Shown piece by piece: positions 7,742 through 14,756 of a DNA stretch of 38,068 nt. Location of the stretch: positions 1-38,068 of the forward strand of contig CAJWEM010000008.1 of NCBI GenBank assembly GCA_913031205.1, given 5' to 3'. The stretch comes from an uncultured Gammaproteobacteria bacterium (GTDB taxonomy: Bacteria; Pseudomonadota; Gammaproteobacteria; Poriferisulfidales; GCA-002705445). The notes beneath the pieces are model-generated. The model saw nothing but the letters and a program-made list of their open reading frames with translations, searched no databases and had not been told where the DNA came from. Numbering within the stretch: the first letter of the stretch is position 1; each line of letters opens with the position of its first letter. A program made the position numbers and the translations under genes.

Positions 7742-9200
7742 AGTCTCTTAGTATAAGCTTCTCAGTAACTTTTGCTGTTGAAATAACTCCGGGGACCCCT
7801 GCACCAGGATGAGTACTCGCGCCTACAAAATATAAACCATTTGTTTCTTTCGCTTTGTTACCATATCTAAAGTAAGCTGATTGGGTGAATACAGGTTGTA
7901 TTCCAAAACCACTTCCAGCGTATGTATTTAAATCATTTTCAAAGTAATCAGGCGTAATAAAAAAACTGTCGACAATGCTATTTGATAAATCAGGCATTAT
8001 CTTTTCTTGTAGATTATTGATTATTATATTTGCCAACTCATCGCCTTTATTTTCCCATTCGATATTGCTCAAATTATTTGGAACAGGAGCAAGAACATAA
8101 AAAGTATCGTGACCATTTTGTATCATTGACGGGTCAGTTGCTCCAGGTCTATGTAAGTAAAGGCTAGGATCATTAACAAATATCTTCTTATTAAAAATAT
8201 CATTAAGTAATTCATAGTGTCTTCTACTAAATACAATGGTATGGTGTTTTACATCATCATAGATTTTTTTTGTAGCAAAATACAAAACAAATAAACTCAT
8301 TGAATGCTTTAGGTTGAATTTGTTTGATATTTTTTTTGGTTTGAATCCTAGTAAGTTCTTATAGGTATATGTAGGATCTGAGTTACAAACAACCAAATCA
8401 CAATTAATCATGCCTTTAGATGTATCGATGCCAATTACCTTGCCATTCTTTGTAATAATTTTTTTTGCCTCAGTATCTTTTTTTATTTCTATATCTTTTT
8501 TTGCAAACAGGTTCTCAAGACCGTCTACAATTTTTCCAGTTCCGCCCTCTGAGTAATGTACGCCCCATTTCCACTCAAGATATTGAATTAATAAATATAT
8601 AGAAGTTGTTGAATAAGGATTTCCTCCTACTAAAAGAGGGTGCATGCTAAGCGCTTCGTTTAAATTTTTGTCGTTTAAATATTTATCAACTGTTTTATAA
8701 ACCGATCGATCAAATCTAATTTTCATTAGTTCGGGTAAATGTTTGATCATGCTAAAAATCGACTCAAAAGGCACATCCGATAACTCAGTAAATCCTTTAT
8801 TGAATATTCTTTTGCTATGCTTTAGTAATTTTATGTAAGCTTTTGCTTTTTTGATGCCATATTTAGATTTTATCTCATGGGCGGTTGAGATTAATTTATC
8901 GCCATAATCGATATACTCGCCGCTATCAAATAAAAATCTATACCATGGTTTTACAGGGAGTAAATTTACATAATTAGTAAAGTCTTCATTATGTATTGAA
9001 AATAATTCTTCAATTAAGTAAGGAGCAGTTATTACTGTTGGGCCAGCATCATACTTATAACCATTATGAATAAAGGTCCTTGCTCTACCACCTAAATCTG
9101 CTTGTTTCTCAATTAGAGTAACTGCAAAGCCCTTGGCTTTTAACCTTGAAGCAATTGAAAGGCCTCCAAAGCCAGATCCTACTACCACAACTTTTTTCAT
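7728..9200 (-). CDS. crtI: Phytoene desaturase CrtI
   Basis: This 490-residue FAD-dependent enzyme introduces the double bonds that convert phytoene to lycopene. The FAD-binding VVGSGFGGLS lies at residues 6-15, followed by the LGGRARTF and YDAGPTVI blocks. At the C-terminus is the family signature LYFVGASTHPGAGVPG. Length and motifs are those of bacterial CrtI. An AGGA about 6 nt ahead of the ATG (9206-9210 on the opposite strand) serves as ribosome binding site. It lies immediately behind the terminator that follows proteorhodopsin, so its expression may depend on read-through. Confidence 0.95.
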   Translation of the reverse strand: MKKVVVVGSGFGGLSIASRLKAKGFAVTLIEKQADLGGRARTFIHNGYKYDAGPTVITAPYLIEELFSIHNEDFTNYVNLLPVKPWYRFLFDSGEYIDYGDKLISTAHEIKSKYGIKKAKAYIKLLKHSKRIFNKGFTELSDVPFESIFSMIKHLPELMKIRFDRSVYKTVDKYLNDKNLNEALSMHPLLVGGNPYSTTSIYLLIQYLEWKWGVHYSEGGTGKIVDGLENLFAKKDIEIKKDTEAKKIITKNGKVIGIDTSKGMINCDLVVCNSDPTYTYKNLLGFKPKKISNKFNLKHSMSLFVLYFATKKIYDDVKHHTIVFSRRHYELLNDIFNKKIFVNDPSLYLHRPGATDPSMIQNGHDTFYVLAPVPNNLSNIEWENKGDELANIIINNLQEKIMPDLSNSIVDSFFITPDYFENDLNTYAGSGFGIQPVFTQSAYFRYGNKAKETNGLYFVGASTHPGAGVPGVISTAKVTEKLILRDYGIN

Positions 9201-9215
9201 ATAAATCCTAAGAAT

Positions 9216-9247
9216 AAAAAAAGGCTCACTATTTACAGCGAGCCTTT
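9216..9247 (-). terminator. Intrinsic terminator between proteorhodopsin and crtI
   Basis: Read on the minus strand, AAAGGCTC and GAGCCTTT form a perfect 8-bp stem around a 12-nt loop, immediately followed by a run of seven T. This is a textbook Rho-independent terminator, placed 22 nt after the rhodopsin stop and about 15 nt before the crtI start. It would favour a short, abundant rhodopsin mRNA over the longer mRNA that includes the carotenoid genes. Confidence 0.85.
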
Positions 9248-9268
9248 AATCTAACGTTTTGAACTGCT

Positions 9269-10045
9269 TTAAGCAGATTCGTTAACAGCAGCTGCCCATA
9301 TAATCACACCAAATGCGATTTTGTTTACAAAGTCAGCTAAGTTGTAAACGATGTTTACTGTTGCTGGGTCTGTTCCACCAGCTAGGTAACCTAAGAAGTA
9401 TCCTAGTGGGTAAATTGCCCAACCTACTGTAACAATTAAACGCATTGCACCGAAAGCTGTTTGACAAGCTGCGCTTCCGCTTGCTGCGTTTGCTTTACTT
9501 GCTTCACCAGCAAAGATTTCATACAGAATGTATAACCAACCAATCATCCCGATGATGAAACCTGTCATCGCAGACATCATGCCTGCTTCACCAGCGAATC
9601 CACCGATAAGCATTACAAGAGTACCAATTAATAGTCTCCAGAATATGCCGGCAGAAACTGCTGTTACAGCAGCTAAGATTAAGTAGAACTCAATCATTTG
9701 TAGAGGTACTGTTAGTAACCAGTCAATGTATCTAAGTACTGTTGGTGAATCACCAGTAGATACCCATACTTCTCTCATGTAGAAGTAATGAACCGCGGCT
9801 ATTAAAGTAACTAAGCCTACAACTGTTAATGATGTTTTCCATTTGGCGCTTACTCTGTCACGTTCAATAAGAAAGAAAACAGTTGATGCAACCATTGCAA
9901 TAGAAATGATCCAGAAAGTAACTCCAACCGTATCATCAGGACTTAAACCACTACTGTGGCCACCTGCTAGCGCTATTGACGGTAAAGAGATTACTACTAG
10001 AAATGATGCAAAAAGTTTTTTGCTAAAATCTAATAATTTAATCAT
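9269..10045 (-). CDS. Proteorhodopsin, blue-light-tuned proton pump
   Basis: This 258-residue seven-helix retinal protein should pump protons out of the cell in light. Residues 1-27 look like a cleavable signal peptide ending ALA. Helix C reads RYIDWLLTVPLQMIEF. It gives Asp108 (acceptor), Thr112 and Glu119 (donor), equivalent to D97/T101/E108 of the reference protein, so the DTE pump motif is intact. His86 matches His75, and Lys242 (FVNKIAF) is the retinal Schiff-base lysine. Gln116 occupies the spectral-tuning position 105, where Gln gives blue and Leu green absorption. ATG 10045 has GAGGA at 10055-10059; a 21-codon upstream extension lacks support. Codon use is less AT-biased than its neighbours. 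Confidence 0.97.
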   Translation of the reverse strand: MIKLLDFSKKLFASFLVVISLPSIALAGGHSSGLSPDDTVGVTFWIISIAMVASTVFFLIERDRVSAKWKTSLTVVGLVTLIAAVHYFYMREVWVSTGDSPTVLRYIDWLLTVPLQMIEFYLILAAVTAVSAGIFWRLLIGTLVMLIGGFAGEAGMMSAMTGFIIGMIGWLYILYEIFAGEASKANAASGSAACQTAFGAMRLIVTVGWAIYPLGYFLGYLAGGTDPATVNIVYNLADFVNKIAFGVIIWAAAVNESA

Positions 10046-10342
10046 ATCGTTTTTTCCTCGAGTTATTATAGATATATTTTTTCTAACTACATTTGTTATT
10101 CTATTCATTTCAGTTAAAAAATAAACCCTTAATTACTCAGAAATTTTTTGTATTTTTTGATTTATAAGATATTGAAAAAATTGATTTTTTTTTCAAAAAT
10201 TTGTGAAATTTTTAATTAAAATATAATGATAATCTAATATTGTGATAAATATGGATAACTTTCCTCAAATCACAGCTACCCAATTAAAGTTAGACTTCAT
10301 CATTCAATACATTAGTGTATACTCACTTTTTCGAAATATTTT
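10046..10342. promoter_or_regulatory. Divergent promoter region of proteorhodopsin and tRNA-Phe
   Basis: This 297-nt gene-free stretch separates the rhodopsin (leftward) from tRNA-Phe (rightward). The part from about 10142 to 10213 holds a series of A/T tracts spaced at roughly helical intervals. A TATAAA at 10161-10166 on the minus strand could be a rhodopsin -10 box, but no good -35 lies at the usual distance. For the tRNA, TATACT at 10318-10323 is a convincing -10 box with a weak TTCATC about 16 nt upstream. I see no open reading frame of note here. Confidence 0.5.
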
Positions 10343-10418
10343 GGCTTGGTAGCTCAGTTGGTAGAGCAGTGGACTGAAAATCCTCGTGTCGGCAGTTCAA
10401 TTCTGCCCCAAGCCACCA
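10343..10418 (+). tRNA. tRNA-Phe (anticodon GAA)
   Basis: This 76-nt cloverleaf has a 7-bp acceptor stem GGCTTGG/CCAAGCC, D-arm GCTC...GAGC, anticodon loop CTGAAAA with anticodon GAA, T-arm GGCAG-TTCAATT-CTGCC, and an encoded CCA end. The anticodon stem GTGGA/TCCTC contains a U28-U42 mismatch; all other stems pair fully. It sits alone between the proteorhodopsin promoter region and the DUF2237/MFS genes. Confidence 0.96.
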
Positions 10419-10427
10419 GCTTTTTCA

Positions 10428-10805
10428 CTAAATTAAATCAATTGCATGCTTCTTAAGTATATCAATTTCAATAACTTCCAAAGCTAGCTCATTTGTACTC
10501 TTTGCAACGATTGGAGGTGCAACATTATCTCTTAAAGCCTCAAGCCAACGAAGCGCACAAACACACCACTTATCACCATCTTTTAAGCCAGGAAACGCGA
10601 ACTCTGGTCTCGGGGTTATTAAATCGTTTCCCTTCGTTTTTGAGTATTCTAAAAACTCATCCGTTACGATTGCGCAAACAGTGTGACTTCCAATATCATC
10701 TTTTAAAGTCTCACATGAGCCGTTTCTCAAAAAACCTGTCATTGTTTCTTTGCTGCAAGTTTCGATAACTTCTCCAAATATATTTTTATTAAATTTATCT
10801 GCCAT
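10428..10805 (-). CDS. DUF2237 family protein
   Basis: This 125-residue protein is a full-length member of the DUF2237 family of small cytoplasmic proteins of unknown function. Recognisable blocks are NIFGEVIETCS at the start, TGFLRNGSCET, the GSHTVCAIVTDEFL segment, and DGDKWCVCALRWLEAL with the conserved Trp-Cys. It overlaps the upstream MFS gene by 11 nt, so the two are probably co-transcribed. The reader should not infer enzymatic activity; nothing in the sequence shows one. Confidence 0.85.
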   Translation of the reverse strand: MADKFNKNIFGEVIETCSKETMTGFLRNGSCETLKDDIGSHTVCAIVTDEFLEYSKTKGNDLITPRPEFAFPGLKDGDKWCVCALRWLEALRDNVAPPIVAKSTNELALEVIEIDILKKHAIDLI

Positions 10806-11982
10806 ATTTTCTAATTGTTAAAATTAATATCAATGTGGATAATAATATAGAAATTGATACAAATACAAAACTTGCCTCAATATTTATCAAACTTGATACT
10901 ATACCAAGTCCAAGAGCCCCAGTGGCATAACCAGTGTCTCTCCAAAATCTATAAATTCCAATTCCAGATGCTCTCCAACTGTCTTCACAATTATCATTTA
11001 CTGCTGAGCTTATTGATGGATAAAGTAAAGCCATTCCAATTCCAAGAATAAAACTGCATATCAACCACGAAGTTAATTCCAAGCTTAATAGGCATACGGG
11101 CAATGTGATTGCACAAAGAAGCATCCCAGTAATAATCAATAGGTTTCTGCCAACAAAATCAGAATATAGACCTGAAAAAATTTGCATAACACCCCAAGTC
11201 ATAGCGTATGTTCCAACTATTAAACTAATCTCTATTAAAGTCATGCCATTATTAAACAAGTAAACTGGGAAAAATATCCAAATACATGTATCAATAAATT
11301 TCTCAACGTGTCCTGCTTGAGAATATGCAAAGAGTTTTTTATTTTTCCACGAAACATATAAGAACATATTTTCCGGATCATCTTTTTTTAAAATGTTTGC
11401 ATATTTTTTAGTATCCTCAATAAGAAAAATACAATACAAAAGCGCTATGAGTATAAAGATGGACGAAAACAAAAATAAAGCTATTTTAACGGTAAAGAGA
11501 GAGGTCATATAACTAACAAGTACACCTCCTATTGCTACGCCAAAATAACCTGAGAATTCATTTAATCCTACCGTAAAACCTCTTCTTTCGGTTTTTGTAA
11601 TATCAACACTTGATATTTGAGTTACAGACCAAGTCAAACCTTGGTTTATTCCAATGATGAATGTGGCTAAAATTATATAGTACCAGTTATCTGCGAAATA
11701 AATTATTAATGGCACTGGAAGTGCTATTAACCAGCCAATTAGAAGAACAGCCTTTCTATCATATTGATCGGCCAAAGTTCCAGCGAAATAATTTGCAATA
11801 CCCTTTACCAATCCAAAAGCTATAATGAATGTTGATAAAAATATAAATGAATCTTTCGGGACATTAAAAATACTCTCTGATAACGCGGGAATAGCTGTTC
11901 GAAATAAACCTAAAAGTATGCCAACAAACATTACCTGAAGTAGTAAATTTACTAAAAGAGAATATTTTTTTTCTGTTATCAT
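10795..11982 (-). CDS. Major facilitator superfamily transporter
   Basis: This 395-residue protein has about twelve hydrophobic segments and the MFS loop 2-3 motif as AGTLADQYDRKAVLLIG. A related motif occurs in the second half (FSGLYSDFVGRNLLII). These place it in the drug/metabolite efflux part of the superfamily. The substrate cannot be told from sequence. It overlaps DUF2237 downstream and diverges from the yrfG-like gene over only 34 nt. Its partner DUF2237 gene gives no clue to substrate. Confidence 0.85.
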   Translation of the reverse strand: MITEKKYSLLVNLLLQVMFVGILLGLFRTAIPALSESIFNVPKDSFIFLSTFIIAFGLVKGIANYFAGTLADQYDRKAVLLIGWLIALPVPLIIYFADNWYYIILATFIIGINQGLTWSVTQISSVDITKTERRGFTVGLNEFSGYFGVAIGGVLVSYMTSLFTVKIALFLFSSIFILIALLYCIFLIEDTKKYANILKKDDPENMFLYVSWKNKKLFAYSQAGHVEKFIDTCIWIFFPVYLFNNGMTLIEISLIVGTYAMTWGVMQIFSGLYSDFVGRNLLIITGMLLCAITLPVCLLSLELTSWLICSFILGIGMALLYPSISSAVNDNCEDSWRASGIGIYRFWRDTGYATGALGLGIVSSLINIEASFVFVSISILLSTLILILTIRKYGR

Positions 11983-12016
11983 ATTAATATTAAATTAATT
12001 TATATATATAGATTAG

Positions 12017-12676
12017 ATGAAATGGAACTCAATAGAAACGTTTTTTTTAGATATGGATGGAACTTTATTGGACCTTGCATTCGATAACTTTTTTTGGCAT
12101 GAACATTTACCAAAAATATATTCGGAATCAAAAAAAATTTCTTTTAATGCTGCAAAATCAGAGTTTGAGAGTATGTACAAAAAGAAGGAAAATACTATGC
12201 AGTGGTATTCTTTAAGACATTGGAGTGAAGTCCTTAAAATAGATTTACTATCAGAGCTTCTAATGACAAAAAATAAAATAAAAACGTTACCAAAAGCTAA
12301 GGGTTTTTTATCTTTACTAAAAAAAAATGATATTAAAGTTTTTCTATTAACAAACTGTCCAAGAGATATGCTTCATGTAAAGTTGAATCAAACTAAACTA
12401 TGGGGGTATTTTGATGAAATTGTATCCTCAGAGGATTTTAACTTTCCAAAAGAATCCATTGACTTTTGGGATGTATTAAACGAAAAGTATGAATATAATA
12501 ATGATACAACAGTTTTTTTAGATGACAGCAAAAACGTAATTGATTTTTCATTAAAACATGGATTAAGAAATGTTTTCTTAATAAGTAGCCCTGACTCAAG
12601 TAAAAAAGATCAAGATACTTTTGGTTATAAATCTATCAAAGGCGTGAACGAATTTAAAAAAATGATAACTAGTTAG
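12017..12676 (+). CDS. yrfG: HAD-family GMP/IMP nucleotidase, YrfG-like
   Basis: This 219-residue HAD phosphatase has motif I LDMDGTLLDL (nucleophile Asp12, Asp14), motif II LLTNCP, and motif III/IV FLDDSKNV. The stretch LLDLAFDNFFWHEHLP, with a following W-Y-S-L-R-H-W segment, closely resembles E. coli YrfG, which dephosphorylates GMP and IMP. The assignment to that subfamily rests on this resemblance and on length. Its 3' end overlaps the convergent SET-domain gene by 8 nt. Confidence 0.85.
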   Translation: MKWNSIETFFLDMDGTLLDLAFDNFFWHEHLPKIYSESKKISFNAAKSEFESMYKKKENTMQWYSLRHWSEVLKIDLLSELLMTKNKIKTLPKAKGFLSLLKKNDIKVFLLTNCPRDMLHVKLNQTKLWGYFDEIVSSEDFNFPKESIDFWDVLNEKYEYNNDTTVFLDDSKNVIDFSLKHGLRNVFLISSPDSSKKDQDTFGYKSIKGVNEFKKMITS

Positions 12677-13178
12677 CTTTCTTACAGTTTTTCACAAATC
12701 TTAATAAGTGTTTCTGAAGCTTTTTCCAATCATTTTCTGTAACTATAAAACCAACACATTTTCTTGACCCGCATTTGCACACATGGTCTCTAAAATCCTC
12801 GGGATCAAACGAAAATCCATAGTCATAAGTAAGTTCATCTCCTTTTCTTATATCTACGAAAGATCTAATCCATATTTTATCATCAATAATATCTGTGTCA
12901 CAATTTGGATTACATGAATGATTCATTAGCCTTGCTTTGTTATGTTGCACATTACCATCGATATCGTATTTATCATTTAATGTAAAAATATAAACTTGGC
13001 CCTCTTCTTTATTCTTTTGTGCTTTCTTAAGTTGAATTTCGGCGATTTTATCTGATTGTGCTTTTGTAATTTTTTTTCCAACATATTCAACAATGTTTGT
13101 TCCCGCTTTTATATGGCATTTCGCGAACAAACCTTTTCCATGTTTTTTTGAATTTTTTATAGTGTACAGCTTCTTCAT
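12669..13178 (-). CDS. SET-domain protein (putative protein lysine methyltransferase)
   Basis: This 169-residue protein is almost entirely a SET domain, the fold that moves a methyl group from SAM to lysine side chains. Key parts are the N-terminal GKGLFAK (15-20 region), NHSCNPNC at 86-93 (SAM and lysine pocket), YDYGF at 118-122 (catalytic Tyr), and a post-SET-like zinc motif Cys134-x-Cys136-x4-Cys141. I chose the ATG at 13178, behind AGGAG; the open frame upstream lies inside the DUF2384 gene. It starts 5 nt after that gene's stop, so both are one transcript. Substrate is unknown. Confidence 0.85.
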   Translation of the reverse strand: MKKLYTIKNSKKHGKGLFAKCHIKAGTNIVEYVGKKITKAQSDKIAEIQLKKAQKNKEEGQVYIFTLNDKYDIDGNVQHNKARLMNHSCNPNCDTDIIDDKIWIRSFVDIRKGDELTYDYGFSFDPEDFRDHVCKCGSRKCVGFIVTENDWKKLQKHLLRFVKNCKKAN

Positions 13179-13182
13179 ATAA

Positions 13183-13581
13183 TTAATTTTCTCCTGTTGA
13201 GTTCCAGGCAAAAGTAACATCTAACTCTGACCTTACTTTACATAATCCTTCAACACCTTCATTTAGTATTATTGCAAGCGGTGTTTCATTCTCAAACCGT
13301 CTATGCTGAGTTTTAAGCCACTTCTCAGCCATATTTGTATTTCTTGGGAAAGTTGTTCTTAAAGCATCAGAAATTCCAACGATATGGCTCAATCTTTTAA
13401 TTATCAAATCGTCCTTGGGAAATGCCTTAAGATTTCTATATTTATCTAGTTGTCTTTTTCTCGTTTGGTCGGACAAACCAAGAACGTTTACGGTTTCTTC
13501 CGTAGAAAGATTCCATCCATCTAAAACCTGCATTACTGTCTTGGTTATAAAGAGAAACTCTTCGTCAGTATAATCGTTCAT
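13183..13581 (-). CDS. DUF2384 (MbcA/ParS/Xre antitoxin C-terminal) domain protein
   Basis: This 132-residue protein combines an N-terminal helical part (LSTEETVNVLGLSDQTRKRQL, which resembles the HTH-containing half of Xre-type antitoxins) with a DUF2384 C-terminal segment (WLKTQHRRFENETPLAIIL then a short helix). Such proteins usually neutralise RES-domain NAD-consuming toxins encoded next to them. No RES gene is present here; the only partner is the SET-domain gene 4 nt downstream. It may therefore be a solitary regulator. It is divergent from the TerB-like gene. Confidence 0.75.
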   Translation of the reverse strand: MNDYTDEEFLFITKTVMQVLDGWNLSTEETVNVLGLSDQTRKRQLDKYRNLKAFPKDDLIIKRLSHIVGISDALRTTFPRNTNMAEKWLKTQHRRFENETPLAIILNEGVEGLCKVRSELDVTFAWNSTGEN

Positions 13582-13648
13582 AGTTTACCAAAAAAATTTA
13601 TGTTACTTTATATGTTAAATTGATAATTAGCAATAAGATAATATATTG

Positions 13649-13676
13649 TTGTATTGACATTTACTTAAAATATAAT
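13649..13676 (+). promoter_or_regulatory. Promoter of the TerB-like gene
   Basis: A perfect -10 TATAAT at 13671-13676 is preceded, 16 nt upstream, by TTGTAT at 13649-13654. A perfect TTGACA also lies at 13654-13659, but only 11 nt from the -10. Transcription would begin near 13683, leaving a leader of about 20 nt with an AAGGAG ribosome binding site. Confidence 0.55.
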
Positions 13677-13702
13677 TCATCAATCTAAAAAGGAGTAAAA
13701 AA

Positions 13703-14131
13703 TTGATAAGATTTATAAAAAAAATATTTTCTGCAAATGAAAAAGTTGATGAAGATATTGATGAGAATTTAGCATGCGCAATTTTACTTGTGGAAATAAG
13801 TTACTCAGATTTTGAAATTGATAAATCAGAAATTGAATCGATGACATATTTGTTCGAAAAAAATTTTAATCTTCCTAGAGAAAAATCAGAATGGTTGAGG
13901 GATAAAGCTCTTAATTTACATAAAGACACAAATTGTTTAAGACAATATATCAAAATCATAAATGAGAAATTTTCTAAAGATCAAAAAAGACAATTTATGA
14001 ATATGGCTTGGGAAATAGCTAGAGCTGATAATACAGTTGACAAACATGAAGAACATAGGATAAGAAAACTTTCTGAAATGCTATATATCGACCACAAGGA
14101 TTTCATTAAATCAAAAATTTCGACGAAATAG
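13703..14131 (+). CDS. TerB-like domain protein
   Basis: This 142-residue helical protein resembles the TerB family of stress-associated proteins. The first half has ACAILLVEISYSDFEIDKSE and the second MAWEIARADNTVDKHEEHRI. These are the paired acidic helix motifs with Asp/Glu thought to bind metal in TerB. The start codon is TTG at 13703: a strong AAGGAG (13690-13694) sits 8 nt before it and no ATG occurs until residue 47. It stands alone on the plus strand, with its own promoter. TerB proteins are linked to tellurite resistance and membrane stress; a specific role here is unknown. Confidence 0.75.
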   Translation: MIRFIKKIFSANEKVDEDIDENLACAILLVEISYSDFEIDKSEIESMTYLFEKNFNLPREKSEWLRDKALNLHKDTNCLRQYIKIINEKFSKDQKRQFMNMAWEIARADNTVDKHEEHRIRKLSEMLYIDHKDFIKSKISTK

Positions 14132-14731
14132 TCAGTTTTTTTTAAATCTATATAATGCGATTTCTCCAAAAAAATTGGGTAAAAAGTTCAAAAGCTTGTT
14201 TGAATCGTAATTGCTATTCAAAACCTTCTTATCAAGAATTGTAATACTTAAATCTTCACAAAGTCTCTCAAAATCTTTAAAAGTACAAAGATGAATGTTA
14301 GGAGTGTCAAACCAATTATTTGGCAAAGAATTAGAGATTGGCATTTTACCAAAAAGACCAAGCTGTAATCTATTTTTCCAATAACCCATGTTTGGAAATG
14401 TAACTATTCCTTCTTTGGCAATTCTTAGCATCTCTAAAATTATTTTGTCGGGATTTTTATTTTCTTGAAGAGCCTGCGTCATTACAGCGTAATCGAAAAA
14501 ATTTTGATCAAAATATTGACCCAGACCAGAATTAAAGTCAGCCTGTATTACGCTTATGTTCTTATTAATTGATTGCTGAACTTTATCAATATCTTTTTCA
14601 AAACCATAGCCTGAAACATTTTTATTTGTTCGCAGAAAATCAAGTAAGGTTGAATCTCCACAACCTAAATCAAGAACCGTGGAATCTTTTTGAATCCATT
14701 CAGATATAAATTTAAAGTCTTTTCTTTCCAT
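14132..14731 (-). CDS. metW: Methionine biosynthesis protein MetW
   Basis: This 199-residue SAM-methyltransferase-fold protein is full length for MetW. Motif I is VLDLGCGDSTLLDFL, followed by DYAVMTQALQ and the MetW-typical FPNMGYWKNRLQL and NLP-NNWFDTPNIH-CT block. MetW works with MetX in methionine synthesis, although its exact reaction is unsettled. It follows metX by 25 nt on the same strand and abuts the convergent TerB-like gene with no gap. It should share the SAM-controlled metX transcript. Confidence 0.93.
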   Translation of the reverse strand: MERKDFKFISEWIQKDSTVLDLGCGDSTLLDFLRTNKNVSGYGFEKDIDKVQQSINKNISVIQADFNSGLGQYFDQNFFDYAVMTQALQENKNPDKIILEMLRIAKEGIVTFPNMGYWKNRLQLGLFGKMPISNSLPNNWFDTPNIHLCTFKDFERLCEDLSITILDKKVLNSNYDSNKLLNFLPNFFGEIALYRFKKN

Positions 14732-14756
14732 AATATTTTCAAATAGTTTTTGTTAA

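Noticed and set aside
10046-10108. 21-codon N-terminal extension of the proteorhodopsin frame
   Set aside because: The ATG at 10045 has a good GAGGA and is followed by a signal peptide; the extension would bury that signal and has no ribosome site.
13654-13676. TTGACA and TATAAT as one ideal promoter
   Set aside because: They are only 11 nt apart, too close for sigma-70; TTGTAT at 13649-13654 with 16-nt spacing is the better partner.
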